From Bacillota bacterium (GTDB taxonomy: Bacteria > Bacillota > Ch66 > Ch109): 64,000 bases of DNA. Location of the stretch: positions 1 to 64,000 of the forward strand of contig JABLWZ010000008.1 of assembly GCA_013178275.1 (NCBI GenBank). Direction: 5' to 3'. A model generated the notes under the pieces. The model had not been told where the DNA came from. It did not search any database and saw only the letters and a program-made list of their open reading frames with translations. Position 1 is the first letter of the stretch. Every line of letters begins with the position of its first letter. The translations under genes were made by a program, and so were the position numbers. Shown piece after piece: positions 18,039-26,825 of this stretch.

Positions 18039-18059
18039 GCCCCTGCTGAGATTAGTTAG

Positions 18060-19223
18060 CTAGACCCCCTTCTGGGCCAGGGTCACCTTTATCTCCATCT
18101 CGCCGCCGTCGCGCAGCAGTTTTACCGTCACCTGTTCACCGACGGAATAACCCGCTATCTGCTCCACCACGTCATCGGGGGTCTTGACCGGGTTCCCGTT
18201 GATCGCCAGGATCACATCTCCCTGCGTGATACCAGCCTTCTGGGCGGGGCTCCCCGCCACCACCTGCTGGACGATAGCTCCCCCGGTGCCGCTCATCCCC
18301 AGTCTCTGGGCCATCTCCGAGTCAACCGAACTCACCGAAACCCCCATAAAGGGATGCGAGACCCGGCCCGAGGAGATGAGCTGGTCGATCACCCCCTGCA
18401 CCGTGCTGCTGGGGATGGCGAATCCGATCCCCTGCGCATTGACGCTTACAGCGGTGTTGACCCCCACCACCTGGCCCTGCAGGTTCAGCAGCGGTCCGCC
18501 GCTGTTGCCGGGGTTGATCGAGGCATCGGTCTGCAGCAGGTTGCGGTAGTTGCGGTCCTCGATGGTTATCGGTCGGCCCTTGGCGCTGATAACCCCCACC
18601 GTGACGGTGTGGTCCAGGCCGCCCGGGTTGCCGATGGCGATCACCCACTCCCCGACCCTGGTACTCTCCGAGTTCCCGAACTGCAGGTAGGGCAGTGAAT
18701 CACTGGAGTCGATCTTAAGCACCGCCAGGTCCAGCTCGTGGTCGGAACCCACCACCTGGGCGGTGAAAGGATCGCTGTAACCCCTTACCGCCACCTGGAT
18801 CTGGCTGGCGCCTTCGACTACGTGCTGGTTGGTAAGTACATACCCGTCAGCGGAAATGATGAACCCCGAGCCCAGGCCCTGGGTCACCCGGGGCCCGCCG
18901 CCGTAAAACAGAAAGGGGCCGTCTCTAAAGACGCCGCTGCTGGAGACCGATTTGGTCTGGACCTTGACCACCGCCGGACCGACCGCATCCACGATATCCG
19001 CTATAGTACTGGGCTCCGTGGGTATGGTCAACGAGGCGGTCTGTGCCGCACCGACCGCCAGGCCGGGTCTGGAAGGCTCCGCGAACTTCCCCAGGAGCTT
19101 CGTAGGAGACCAGCCGGAAACCGCCAGCGAGATAAGCATGATCACCAGGATACCGGCGATGACGGGCCGTCCAGTCTCCCAGGTCCGGGAGAGTCGGTTC
19201 TGAGTGAATCGCTTTTGGTTCAT
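18060..19223 (-). CDS. htrA: HtrA/DegP-type membrane-anchored serine protease with PDZ domain
   Basis: 387 residues. Cytoplasmic N-terminus, one membrane anchor (about 24-44), then a trypsin-like domain with catalytic His134 in LTNQHVVEG, Asp in HELDLAVLKI and Ser in NPGNSGGPL, and one PDZ domain (about 290-385) beginning GGAIVQQVVAGSPAQKAG. It degrades misfolded exported proteins on the outer face of the membrane. AAGGAGG lies 9 nt before the ATG. First gene of an htrA - regulator - kinase - signal peptidase operon, preceded by tandem operator-like repeats. Confidence 0.94.
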   Translation of the reverse strand: MNQKRFTQNRLSRTWETGRPVIAGILVIMLISLAVSGWSPTKLLGKFAEPSRPGLAVGAAQTASLTIPTEPSTIADIVDAVGPAVVKVQTKSVSSSGVFRDGPFLFYGGGPRVTQGLGSGFIISADGYVLTNQHVVEGASQIQVAVRGYSDPFTAQVVGSDHELDLAVLKIDSSDSLPYLQFGNSESTRVGEWVIAIGNPGGLDHTVTVGVISAKGRPITIEDRNYRNLLQTDASINPGNSGGPLLNLQGQVVGVNTAVSVNAQGIGFAIPSSTVQGVIDQLISSGRVSHPFMGVSVSSVDSEMAQRLGMSGTGGAIVQQVVAGSPAQKAGITQGDVILAINGNPVKTPDDVVEQIAGYSVGEQVTVKLLRDGGEMEIKVTLAQKGV

Positions 19224-19278
19224 GTCAGGATGCCTCCTTGTTAAAGGTTAAACTTGCTTGTCTCGATGATGCCACGGC

Positions 19279-19299
19279 AACCTTAAAAGAACCTTAAAA
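19279..19299 (-). promoter_or_regulatory. Tandem direct repeats, probable response-regulator operator
   Basis: On the minus strand TTTTAAGGTT occurs twice with 1 bp between (period 11, one helical turn), 56-76 bp upstream of the htrA start. A related TTTAACCTTTAAC lies nearer the gene. OmpR/PhoB regulators bind such direct repeats; the regulator encoded in this operon is the obvious candidate (inference). Confidence 0.65.
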
Positions 19300-19328
19300 T
19301 CCGACACTGAAAACGATAATTTGTCCTG

Positions 19329-20393
19329 CTATTTTATGGTGCCGCCTCCGACCACCACATCCCCCTGGTAGAACACCACCGCCTGGCCGGGGGTGATGGC
19401 TCGGACCGGCTTTTTAAACCTGACCTCTATCGTGCCGCCCTCCCCGGGTGAGATAACCACCTCGGTGGGAGGAGCGGCGTAGCGGATCTTGGCTTCCACC
19501 TCCATCTCGCCGGTCAGTCCCGCGATGGAGATAAGGTTTATGTCCGTCGCGGTGCAGGAGTCGGAGAATACCTGCGACTCGTCGCCGACCACCACCGTGT
19601 TGGTTTCCGGGTCCAGGGAGACCACGTACCGGGGGGACCCGGCCGCCACCCCCATACCCCGGCGCTGGCCGATGGTGTAGCGGGCGATCCCGCGGTGCTG
19701 GCCGATCACCGCGCCGTCGGTGTCGATTATCGGTCCCGGCCTGATCGCGTCGGGGTGCCGGGAAGCCACGAAGCCGCCGTAGTCGTTGTCGGGGATGAAG
19801 CATATCTCCTGGCTTTCGGGTTTTCCCGCCACCGGCAGGTCGAGTCCGGCGGCGATCGACCTGACCTCGGTCTTGGTCAGTCCCCCCAGCGGGAAGACCA
19901 GCCGGGAGAGCTGCGGCTGGGTCAGGTTGTAGAGGACGTAGCTCTGGTCCTTGCGGCGGTCCAGGCCCTTGAGCAGGAGATAACGGTGGTCCGCCTCCCT
20001 CCTCTCCACCCGCACGTAGTGTCCGGTCGCCAGGTAATCCATCCCCAGGGACCCGGCCTGTTCCAGCATGGCCCCGAACTTGATGGCGCGGTTGCAGGCG
20101 ATGCAGGGGTTCGGCGTCCGGCCCGCCAGGTACTCGCTGCAGAAGTACTGGACCACCTGTTCCTCAAAGATGGAGCGGTAGTTGAAGACGTAGTGGGGTA
20201 TCCCCAGGGAGGCCGCGACCTGTCGGGCGTCATCGATCGCGGACCACCCGCAGCAGCCGCCCGGGGCTTCACTGCCGGGCCAGATCTGCAGGGTGACCCC
20301 GACTACCTCATACCCCTGCTGTTTGAGCAGGTAAGCCGCCACCGAACTGTCCACCCCGCCGCTCATGGCGACCATAACCTTATCCCCGGCCAT
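19329..20393 (-). CDS. mnmA: tRNA-specific 2-thiouridylase MnmA
   Basis: 354 residues from the ATG at 20393, which has AGGAGGAG 5 nt upstream; a longer frame adds 20 codons without a ribosome site. PP-loop AMSGGVDSSVAAYLL at the N-terminus, first catalytic Cys in TPNPCIACNRAIKF, second in KPESQEICFIPD, and TGHYVR in between, all as in MnmA. It thiolates U34 of tRNA-Lys, -Glu and -Gln. The partner cysteine desulfurase is not adjacent. Monocistronic as far as visible. Confidence 0.96.
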   Translation of the reverse strand: MAGDKVMVAMSGGVDSSVAAYLLKQQGYEVVGVTLQIWPGSEAPGGCCGWSAIDDARQVAASLGIPHYVFNYRSIFEEQVVQYFCSEYLAGRTPNPCIACNRAIKFGAMLEQAGSLGMDYLATGHYVRVERREADHRYLLLKGLDRRKDQSYVLYNLTQPQLSRLVFPLGGLTKTEVRSIAAGLDLPVAGKPESQEICFIPDNDYGGFVASRHPDAIRPGPIIDTDGAVIGQHRGIARYTIGQRRGMGVAAGSPRYVVSLDPETNTVVVGDESQVFSDSCTATDINLISIAGLTGEMEVEAKIRYAAPPTEVVISPGEGGTIEVRFKKPVRAITPGQAVVFYQGDVVVGGGTIK

Positions 20394-20640
20394 CCGATCT
20401 CCTCCTGGCTGTCCATTTATCGTCATGACTATTATAGACAGTAATCGCGGCAAATCAAACTGTTAAATCCCCGGGTTTGACGAAAAGCAGGTTCCCATCG
20501 GTTTTCGGCAGCCGGTTAATTTTTAACCAAAAGCCAATCGATTTTTAACATAAAAATGTAGTAGAACAGAATACAAAAAAAACAAATTAAGGTATAATTA
20601 ATTAGATAATTCTAAAAAAATGAAAGGACGTGACAAAGGG

Positions 20641-21258
20641 TTGAACATCGAAAAGGCCTTCAGGCTCCCATTTTCCGAGGACGGACTGGTCAAGGTGATC
20701 ATCGGCGCGGTTCTTAACCTTATCCCGATCGTAAACTTCTTGAGCATGGGTTACCTGCTCGAGTTGACCGGCAACGTGATTCAGGGCAGAGAGGATCTGC
20801 CGGCCTGGGAGGACTGGGGCGGCAAGTTTATCAAAGGACTTATGGTTGCTGTTATCGCATTCATCTACATGTTTATCCCCATGCTGGTCATGATGCTGGG
20901 CGGCGGAGCGGCGGCATTTGCCGGCTCGGCGGGTGGATCAATCTTCTTCGCTCTTATCGGGTTCCTGCTGTGTCTGGTAGTCTGGTTTATCCTTCCCATG
21001 GCCCTGACCAACTTCGCCGCCACCGGCAACTTCGGCAGCGCCTTCGCTTTCGGGGAAATATTCGGGATGATCACCGGCGCGCTTGGCCAGTACCTGACCG
21101 TTTTCGGCATCTCAATCGCCGGTGGCTTCGTCCTGGGGATTATCGGTATGATACCCCTGCTCGGCTGGATCGTTTTGCTTTTAGGCGGATTTTACATCGG
21201 TTTAGTGATCTGTTTCCTGCTCGGCCAGGTCTATCGCTCTGTAGGCGGCGGCGCTTAG
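20641..21258 (+). CDS. DUF4013 domain membrane protein
   Basis: 205 residues if started at TTG 20641, giving MNIEKAFRLPF, the way DUF4013 proteins usually begin; AAAGGA lies 12 nt upstream. An ATG at 20620 has no ribosome site. Five or six hydrophobic segments, with GYLLELTGNVIQGREDLPAWEDW after the first, which is the signature of the family. Function unknown. An AT-rich region in front contains TATAAT at about 20592-20597 as a possible -10 box. A GC-rich palindrome follows the stop. Confidence 0.82.
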   Translation: MNIEKAFRLPFSEDGLVKVIIGAVLNLIPIVNFLSMGYLLELTGNVIQGREDLPAWEDWGGKFIKGLMVAVIAFIYMFIPMLVMMLGGGAAAFAGSAGGSIFFALIGFLLCLVVWFILPMALTNFAATGNFGSAFAFGEIFGMITGALGQYLTVFGISIAGGFVLGIIGMIPLLGWIVLLLGGFYIGLVICFLLGQVYRSVGGGA

Positions 21259-21295
21259 CCAGACCCCTTTGCCTGGTAAAAATAAGAACTACCGG

Positions 21296-21315
21296 CCGCT
21301 GCCCGCGGGCAGCGG
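21296..21315 (+). terminator. GC-rich palindrome after the DUF4013 gene
   Basis: CCGCTGCCCG and its exact complement form a 20-nt perfect palindrome followed by TTCATTATTG. Likely terminator, though the T-run is poor. Confidence 0.55.
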
Positions 21316-21376
21316 TTCATTATTGTCCGGCGTCAGGAGAGCCGCCCCAAAGCACCAACTTACATTAATTGGCGGG

Positions 21377-21405
21377 TTGACACCTCCAGTCCGCAGTTTT
21401 AGAAT
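21377..21405 (+). promoter_or_regulatory. Sigma-A promoter of the Cys-rich secreted protein gene
   Basis: TTGACA (21377-21382), a 17-bp spacer, and TAGAAT (21400-21405) make a near-consensus vegetative promoter 68 bp before the start codon of the downstream gene. Confidence 0.82.
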
Positions 21406-21472
21406 GAACACTCGAAAGGACATTAACTTAATCGGTTTAGTGTCCCAATTTTATTTATCAAGGAGGTTCCCC

Positions 21473-21817
21473 ATGAACTATCGTAGCACCAAGCTCGGAG
21501 TCACCCTGCTCCTCGTGGCGGTCTTCGTGCTGGCTGCCTTTGCCCCGGCGATGGCCGCCAGCTGTCCGACCGGCAGCTGCGGCGGTGCCCAGTATGTCTG
21601 CCAGAACTGTGAACAGGGTAACGGCCAGTGCACCTGCCCCGACGGCCAGTGTGCATGCCCCAGCTGCGACCAGGACCAGAACCAGAGCCAGTGCGGTCCC
21701 CAGGGCTGCGGCAGCCCGTTCGCGAACCAGTTCCTGCAGGCTGGACGCTACACCGGCAGCTTTGGCAACCCCGGTTTCGGCGGCCCGATGATGTTTGGCG
21801 GCGGCTGCGGTCGGTAG
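21473..21817 (+). CDS. Small secreted Cys-rich protein
   Basis: 114 residues from the ATG at 21473 with AAGGAGG 6 nt upstream. A clean signal peptide (hydrophobic core LLLVAVFVLAAFAPAMA, cleavage after AMA) is followed by a mature part of about 85 residues with twelve Cys, arranged in SC-x4-SC, VC-x2-NC, QC-x-TC and QC-x-AC-x2-SC clusters plus two late single Cys, rich in Gln, Asn, Gly and Asp. The C-terminal 30 residues are Gly/Phe/Asn-rich. I know no named family; metal binding or disulfide-rich surface protein are possible. It has its own promoter and terminator, so is probably well expressed. Confidence 0.8.
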   Translation: MNYRSTKLGVTLLLVAVFVLAAFAPAMAASCPTGSCGGAQYVCQNCEQGNGQCTCPDGQCACPSCDQDQNQSQCGPQGCGSPFANQFLQAGRYTGSFGNPGFGGPMMFGGGCGR

Positions 21818-21843
21818 TACCGGCTACACCCTTCGTTAAACCG

Positions 21844-21886
21844 AAAAAGCTGGAGAGGGCGGCACTGCGCCGCCCTCCTGCTTTTT
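21844..21886 (+). terminator. Strong terminator of the Cys-rich protein gene
   Basis: AGGGCGGC and GCCGCCCT form the core stem around ACTGC, extended by flanking AAAAAGC and GCTTTTT. Classic rho-independent form, 27 nt after the stop. Confidence 0.9.
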
Positions 21887-22137
21887 CGCACTTTTATCTC
21901 TCGCGTCCAGGTGCTGCTTAAACCCCTACCTGGAGGAGGGGTCTCACTTATGTTCGACTGCTGCTGACGCAGACCGTACATACTTCATGTCATATTCGCA
22001 CTTTTATCTCTCGCGTCCAGGTGCTACTTAAATCCCTACCTGGAGGAGAGGTCTCACTTATGTTCGACCCCTGCTGACGCAGACCGTACATACTTTATGT
22101 CATTCTCGCACTTTTATCTCTCGCGCCCAGGTGCTGT
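21886..22137. repeat. 110-bp tandem repeat, two full copies plus a shortened coding copy
   Basis: Units begin at 21886, 21996 and 22106, each with TCGCACTTTTATCTCTCGCG. Copies one and two are full 110-bp units differing at a handful of positions. Copy three matches only the first 30 bp or so and lacks a 36-bp block found in the others between GTGCTG and TTCGAC; it encodes, on the minus strand, the last residues of the SLH surface protein. The missing block can fold (ACCCCT with AGGGGT). Thus the repeat looks like duplicated 3' end of that gene. Confidence 0.85.
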
Positions 22138-25100
22138 TCGACCCCGTGGTACCCCATCAACCGGCAGATGATCGAGAATACCTCTCCCCGCTTGATGTTG
22201 TTATTCGGTCGGAAAGTGTTGTCAGGGTAGCCGCTGACCACGCCGTTCGACACCGCCGCCGCTACAAACGTCCTGGCCCAGTCGGGGATGCTTCCCGCGT
22301 CGGTGAAGCCGAGCACGAATCCCGCCGGGGTAGTCCTCGGGAAGGCCTGCATCAGGGCCGCGCACATCTCCGCCCGGGTTATCCTTTGATCAGGTTTGAA
22401 GGTCCCATCAGGATAGCCCTTCATCAACCCTTTTTCGGCAGCTGTAAGTATCGCCTTCCTGGCCCAGTCCGGGATCTCGTCCTGGTAGGGCTTCTCCATA
22501 CTCTGCGGCTGGTAGTCCGTAAGCCCCAGGGCCGAAACCAGCAGGACCGCCGCTTCCGCCCGGGTGATCTCGTTCTCGGGCCGGATGGTCCCATCGGGAT
22601 AACCCTCGATTATCCCGTGCTGCAGCAGGGCTATGACGCAGCCGTGCGCCCAGTGACCCGCCAGGTCGGTCGGTTCTTCCACCGTCGGGGCCTCCACCTC
22701 GGGCTCGGCCGGCGGCTTGACTGGTTCGTTCGGTTGAGGCGGGCTCCCTCCGCCGCCACCGCCATTACCGCCGCTGGGGGGCGGGGCCGTCTGGAAGTTA
22801 GCCTGGACCCGTTTATCAGCGCTCATTACAACGCTGACAGTGGAAGTAGTCGCTGTGACCCCATCGATGTCCCATTTGACAAATTTCCATCCGGGATCGG
22901 AAGTCGCCGTAAGCTGAACCTCCTGTCCCGCCGAGTACTTACCGTCTTCACCCGGCGCCGGGCTGGCGTCCACTCTCCCATTGCCTTCTTTTTCTATGGT
23001 TAGGGAGTACCGGCTTGGAACAACAATCGGTTCGAAGTGGGCCACCAGGGCGCGGTCGGTCTCGGCCGCGAAGGAGTATTCAGCGTTGGTGCTTACTACC
23101 GATTCCCCCTCGGTCCAGTTCACGAAGCTGTATCCGCTCTGTGGAGCCGCGGTAACGGTTACCGACTGCCCGCTCTGATAAGTGCCGCCCCCGCTGACGC
23201 TGCCGCCCTCCGCCGGGCTGGCGCTGACGAAGATGCTGACCGATTGCGGGATTATTGGTGCAAAGTGGGCCACCAGAGCGCGATCGGTCTCGGCCGCGAA
23301 GGAGTATTCAGCGTTGGTGCTTACTACCGATTCCCCCTCGGTCCAGTTCACGAAGCCGTACCCGGTCTGTGGAGCCGCGGTAACGGTCACCCACTGCCCG
23401 TTCTGATAAGTGCCGCCCCCGCTGACGCTGCCGCCCTCCGCCGGGCTGGCGCTGACAGCGATGCTGATCGACTGCGGGGCTGTCGGCGCGAAGTGGGCCA
23501 CCAGGATGTGGTCGTCAAAGGCGGTGAAGGTATACTCCGCGGTAATGCTGACGACCGATTCCCCCTCGGTCCAGTTCACGAAGCTGTATCCGGTCTGTGG
23601 AGCCGCGGTAACGGTTACCGACTGCCCGCTCTGATAAGTGCCGCCCCCGCCGACGCTGCCGCCCTCCGCCGGGCTGGCGCTGACGAAGATGCTGACCGAC
23701 TGCGGCATTGTTGATGCGAAATTGGCGACCAGGACCACATCACGCGCCGGCATGGTGTACTCGAAGGTGGCGGATGTGCTCACCACGATGTCGTCCACCG
23801 TCCAGTTCACGAACCGGTAACCGCTGTTCGCCGCCGCCGCGACTTTTACGGCTGTATCCACCGGGTACGGACCATCGTCGGTTTCGTCGATCGCGGTGCC
23901 GCCCGCCGCCGGATCGGCATAAAGGGTCAGGGTGTAGGTATTGACCGGTGCCCCCTGGTACTCGTAAGCGCCCATATCCACTATGTCGTTCGCGATGCGG
24001 GGGCTGCCGTCCAGGTCGGTGGTAACCCCAGCGGGAAGAGCCGCATTGTCACCCCCGTCGATAGCGGGCGAAGCAGCCTGCAGGCGCAGGTTGCCGGCCA
24101 CCGCGTCTACAAAAAGCGGGTCGGAGTCGAGGTTATAGCCTCCGTCGTCGCCCAGGTCGGGATTCCATCCGGTTCCGGAACCGCCGCAGCCTTCAACCAG
24201 GCTGTGGCTGATGGTTGGGAAGTAGGGGGAAGCAGGTGACGTCCTGGTGTTCAACAGCTGGCTGCCGCCTACCTCCGCGCTGTTGCCCCACAGCACGCAG
24301 TTGGCTATCGTGGAGCCGCTCCCGTGGTTGCGCATCCCGCCGCCGTTCTTGGCCGCGTTGCCGCTGAAGGTGGCGTTGGTCAGGGCCGGGCTGCTGAGAT
24401 CATTAAACATCCCGCCACCATCCTCAACCGCGGTGTTGCCCTTGAATACCACGTTGGTGAATGAAGGGCCGTCGCTCTCGTCGCAGCAGACCCCGCCGCC
24501 GTTTTTGGCCGAGTTGCCGCTGAAGGTTACGTTGGTGAAGGACGGATTGCATCTTATGCTGTATATACCGCCCCCGTTTTCCTGGGCCTGGTTTTGATCG
24601 AAGACCGCATCTTTCAGTTTCAGGGAGGGGCTCATATAGTTGTGGAGCCCGCCGCCGTGCAGCTGCGCCCGGTTGTTGTGGAAGGCTACATCGTCGAGGG
24701 TCAGGCTGCCGCTGAAGTTGTAGATCCCTCCCCCGTACTCACTGGCGGTGTTGGAATCGAAGGTCGTCTGGTTCAGGGCTGACACGGGGGAAGCGAAGAT
24801 GAACAGGCCGCCTCCCCATTTGCCTGAGGAATTCCCGTTGAAGGACACGTTGTTCAGGGTGAAGCCGACGCTGTCGATATACATCCCCCCGCCTTCGCTG
24901 GTGGAGGCATTGGAGTTGAACGTGACGTTGTTGAGCACCCGGGCGCCGGGTTTTTGGACATTATTCCAGTCGTGCATCCCGCCGCCCATTATCGCCTGGT
25001 TGTTGTTGAAGACAGCGCCGTTGATGGTTATGCTGTTGTTCTCGTTCTGCATCCCACCGCCGTTCAGTGTCGCCACGTTGTTGTTGAAGGCGAGGTCGGT

Positions 25101-26678
25101 AAGGGTGGGGTTGCCGTCTTCGGCGTTGAACATGCCGGCCCCGCATTTAGCCCGGTTGTCGTTGAAGGTGACCTTCACGAGCGACGGGCTGCATTTCTGG
25201 TTGAACATCCCGCCGCCAAACAGTGACGTGCTGTTGCGGCTGAAAGTGAGGTTGCTGAGGGAGGGGCTGCTCATGTAGTTGTACATCCCGCCGCCGAGGT
25301 TTTCCCCGTTTTCGGACGCGGGACCGTCGGCGTTGCCGCCGGTGATCGTAAAACCATCCAGGACCGCGCTGGAGTCGAGGTCCAGTTCCGAGTGATAAAA
25401 CACGTGGTAGCTGTTCTCACCGTTGTTAGAGATTACGCCGTCGGTGATAACGTCGTTTTGGCCGATATCGCCGCTCAGGATGGTCTCATGGACCGCGAAG
25501 TTCCGACCGTCGAGATCGAAATCAGGCTCCTCGCTGCCGGCGAAGCCTCCGTAGATGGCCACCCCGTTCTTCATGCGGAACTGTTTGTAGCGGTCATCAC
25601 GCTCGAGTCCATAGTAGCTGGTGGGGTAGTAGGTCCCGGCCGCTACCCAGATCTTTTTGCCCGCGCTCGCGACATCAAGTGCCGCCTGCAGCGTCGTGAA
25701 GGCGTCCGTCCAGCTCGTTCCGTTATTGGCGCCGGCGGCGTCGTGCTTGACGTAGATGATGCCCGACGACGAAGGCTGGGTCTCGCCCGCCACCGTTAGA
25801 TTGACTCCGGTCTGAATCTCATTGGGGGACTTTATGCTGAACACATAGATCATATAATCTCCAGCCGCGAGCGGCACCCCCGCGCTGTCGGTGGTCAGCG
25901 ACTCGCCGCCGGTCCAGGAACTGGTGGTGTTGTCGTCGAAGACGGCCACCGGGTTCTGGGTGGAGGAGTCCAACAGGGCAGACGCCGGCAGGATGTAGAG
26001 CTTCTGGCTGGTCACCTCAGGGGTAGCCGAGGGGGTCCAGGTGATGTGAAAATCCCGGCCGTCCACCCCCGGTTGGGTGCCGTCCAGGTCACTGGCACTG
26101 AGGTCGGTGGCCGGCTCAAGACCGGGGAGGGAATCACCCTCGTAGATGGAATGGACAATAGCAAATGAAGTATGGGTGACCGTTTTGTAGGTGGTAACGG
26201 TATGAGTGATAATTATTGTTAGCTCCAAATCTTCGATCTCGGTTTTCTCATCCTGCCCGGTGACCGTCTCGCTGGTGGTGTCCGTAAACCGCGCAGTACT
26301 GGTGACATGGTCATGCAGATCGATATATTGCTCGGTATTGGCCGCCAGGCCGGTGAGTGTCTTCAGATAGTTCTTTTCCGCTTCATCCAGGCCGCTGAAC
26401 TTCTCGCCACTGCTGGTGCCTATCGTCATTGGATCGGCGTCCCCATTTATCCAGCGGGTCCATTCATTGTCGAAGAAGTTCGGTGAGATGTCCGTTTCCG
26501 AGAAGCCCCGGACCACCCGGTGGGTCTCGTAGACATCCGTTACCACGGTATTTTGTACCTCAATCTTTTTTACGGTTTTCTCAACCCCGGCATAGGCGGG
26601 CGGGTTTCCCGCCGGCAGCATGCCCGCGACAAACGCAAGGATCAGTAGTATCACCAGCCAGTTATGCCTTTTTATCAT
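22095..26678 (-). CDS. S-layer-anchored beta-helix surface protein with InlB-like repeats
   Basis: 1527 residues. Signal peptide to about 30; an N-terminal part (about 30-320) with a fibronectin-like stretch; a right-handed beta-helix (about 325-850) with many G-G-G-M/I/L plus N-x-A turns such as NSNASTSEGGGMY and a closing choice-of-anchor Q type segment (DSDPLFVDA, SPAIDGGDNAALPAG, DMGAYEYQG); five InlB/bacterial-repeat domains (about 900-1290) with SFVNWTEGESVVS; a Gly/Pro-rich linker; three SLH domains (about 1340-1505), each with GYPDGT/GYPDNT and ITRAE-like motifs, that bind secondary wall polymer. Probable adhesin. A cyclic-di-GMP riboswitch lies 148 nt upstream. The last 15 residues are encoded by the 110-bp repeat. 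Confidence 0.92.
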   Translation of the reverse strand: MIKRHNWLVILLILAFVAGMLPAGNPPAYAGVEKTVKKIEVQNTVVTDVYETHRVVRGFSETDISPNFFDNEWTRWINGDADPMTIGTSSGEKFSGLDEAEKNYLKTLTGLAANTEQYIDLHDHVTSTARFTDTTSETVTGQDEKTEIEDLELTIIITHTVTTYKTVTHTSFAIVHSIYEGDSLPGLEPATDLSASDLDGTQPGVDGRDFHITWTPSATPEVTSQKLYILPASALLDSSTQNPVAVFDDNTTSSWTGGESLTTDSAGVPLAAGDYMIYVFSIKSPNEIQTGVNLTVAGETQPSSSGIIYVKHDAAGANNGTSWTDAFTTLQAALDVASAGKKIWVAAGTYYPTSYYGLERDDRYKQFRMKNGVAIYGGFAGSEEPDFDLDGRNFAVHETILSGDIGQNDVITDGVISNNGENSYHVFYHSELDLDSSAVLDGFTITGGNADGPASENGENLGGGMYNYMSSPSLSNLTFSRNSTSLFGGGMFNQKCSPSLVKVTFNDNRAKCGAGMFNAEDGNPTLTDLAFNNNVATLNGGGMQNENNSITINGAVFNNNQAIMGGGMHDWNNVQKPGARVLNNVTFNSNASTSEGGGMYIDSVGFTLNNVSFNGNSSGKWGGGLFIFASPVSALNQTTFDSNTASEYGGGIYNFSGSLTLDDVAFHNNRAQLHGGGLHNYMSPSLKLKDAVFDQNQAQENGGGIYSIRCNPSFTNVTFSGNSAKNGGGVCCDESDGPSFTNVVFKGNTAVEDGGGMFNDLSSPALTNATFSGNAAKNGGGMRNHGSGSTIANCVLWGNSAEVGGSQLLNTRTSPASPYFPTISHSLVEGCGGSGTGWNPDLGDDGGYNLDSDPLFVDAVAGNLRLQAASPAIDGGDNAALPAGVTTDLDGSPRIANDIVDMGAYEYQGAPVNTYTLTLYADPAAGGTAIDETDDGPYPVDTAVKVAAAANSGYRFVNWTVDDIVVSTSATFEYTMPARDVVLVANFASTMPQSVSIFVSASPAEGGSVGGGGTYQSGQSVTVTAAPQTGYSFVNWTEGESVVSITAEYTFTAFDDHILVAHFAPTAPQSISIAVSASPAEGGSVSGGGTYQNGQWVTVTAAPQTGYGFVNWTEGESVVSTNAEYSFAAETDRALVAHFAPIIPQSVSIFVSASPAEGGSVSGGGTYQSGQSVTVTAAPQSGYSFVNWTEGESVVSTNAEYSFAAETDRALVAHFEPIVVPSRYSLTIEKEGNGRVDASPAPGEDGKYSAGQEVQLTATSDPGWKFVKWDIDGVTATTSTVSVVMSADKRVQANFQTAPPPSGGNGGGGGGSPPQPNEPVKPPAEPEVEAPTVEEPTDLAGHWAHGCVIALLQHGIIEGYPDGTIRPENEITRAEAAVLLVSALGLTDYQPQSMEKPYQDEIPDWARKAILTAAEKGLMKGYPDGTFKPDQRITRAEMCAALMQAFPRTTPAGFVLGFTDAGSIPDWARTFVAAAVSNGVVSGYPDNTFRPNNNIKRGEVFSIICRLMGYHGVEQHLGARDKSARMT
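23030..23714 (-). repeat. Three near-identical 228-bp repeats inside the surface-protein gene
   Basis: Identical blocks recur at exact 228-bp steps (for example the GTGCCGCCCCCG stretch near 23182, 23410 and 23638). They encode 76-residue InlB-like units. The near identity at DNA level, including third codon positions, points to recent duplication or conversion; copy number may vary between strains. Confidence 0.88.
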
Positions 26679-26825
26679 TCCCCTACCACTCCCCCTTAAA
26701 TTAAATCTTATTTACGTGGAATGTTAATACAGACCACATCCAATAGTGCTCACCTGGTCCTCTATCACCCCGCTTCGGGAATTAATAATTAACTGTGCAT
26801 TATTGGCAGGTTTTTTAGATAAACA

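Noticed and set aside
21886-22137. Possible CRISPR array
   Set aside because: The unit is a contiguous 110-bp tandem repeat with no short repeat plus unique spacers and no cas genes nearby.
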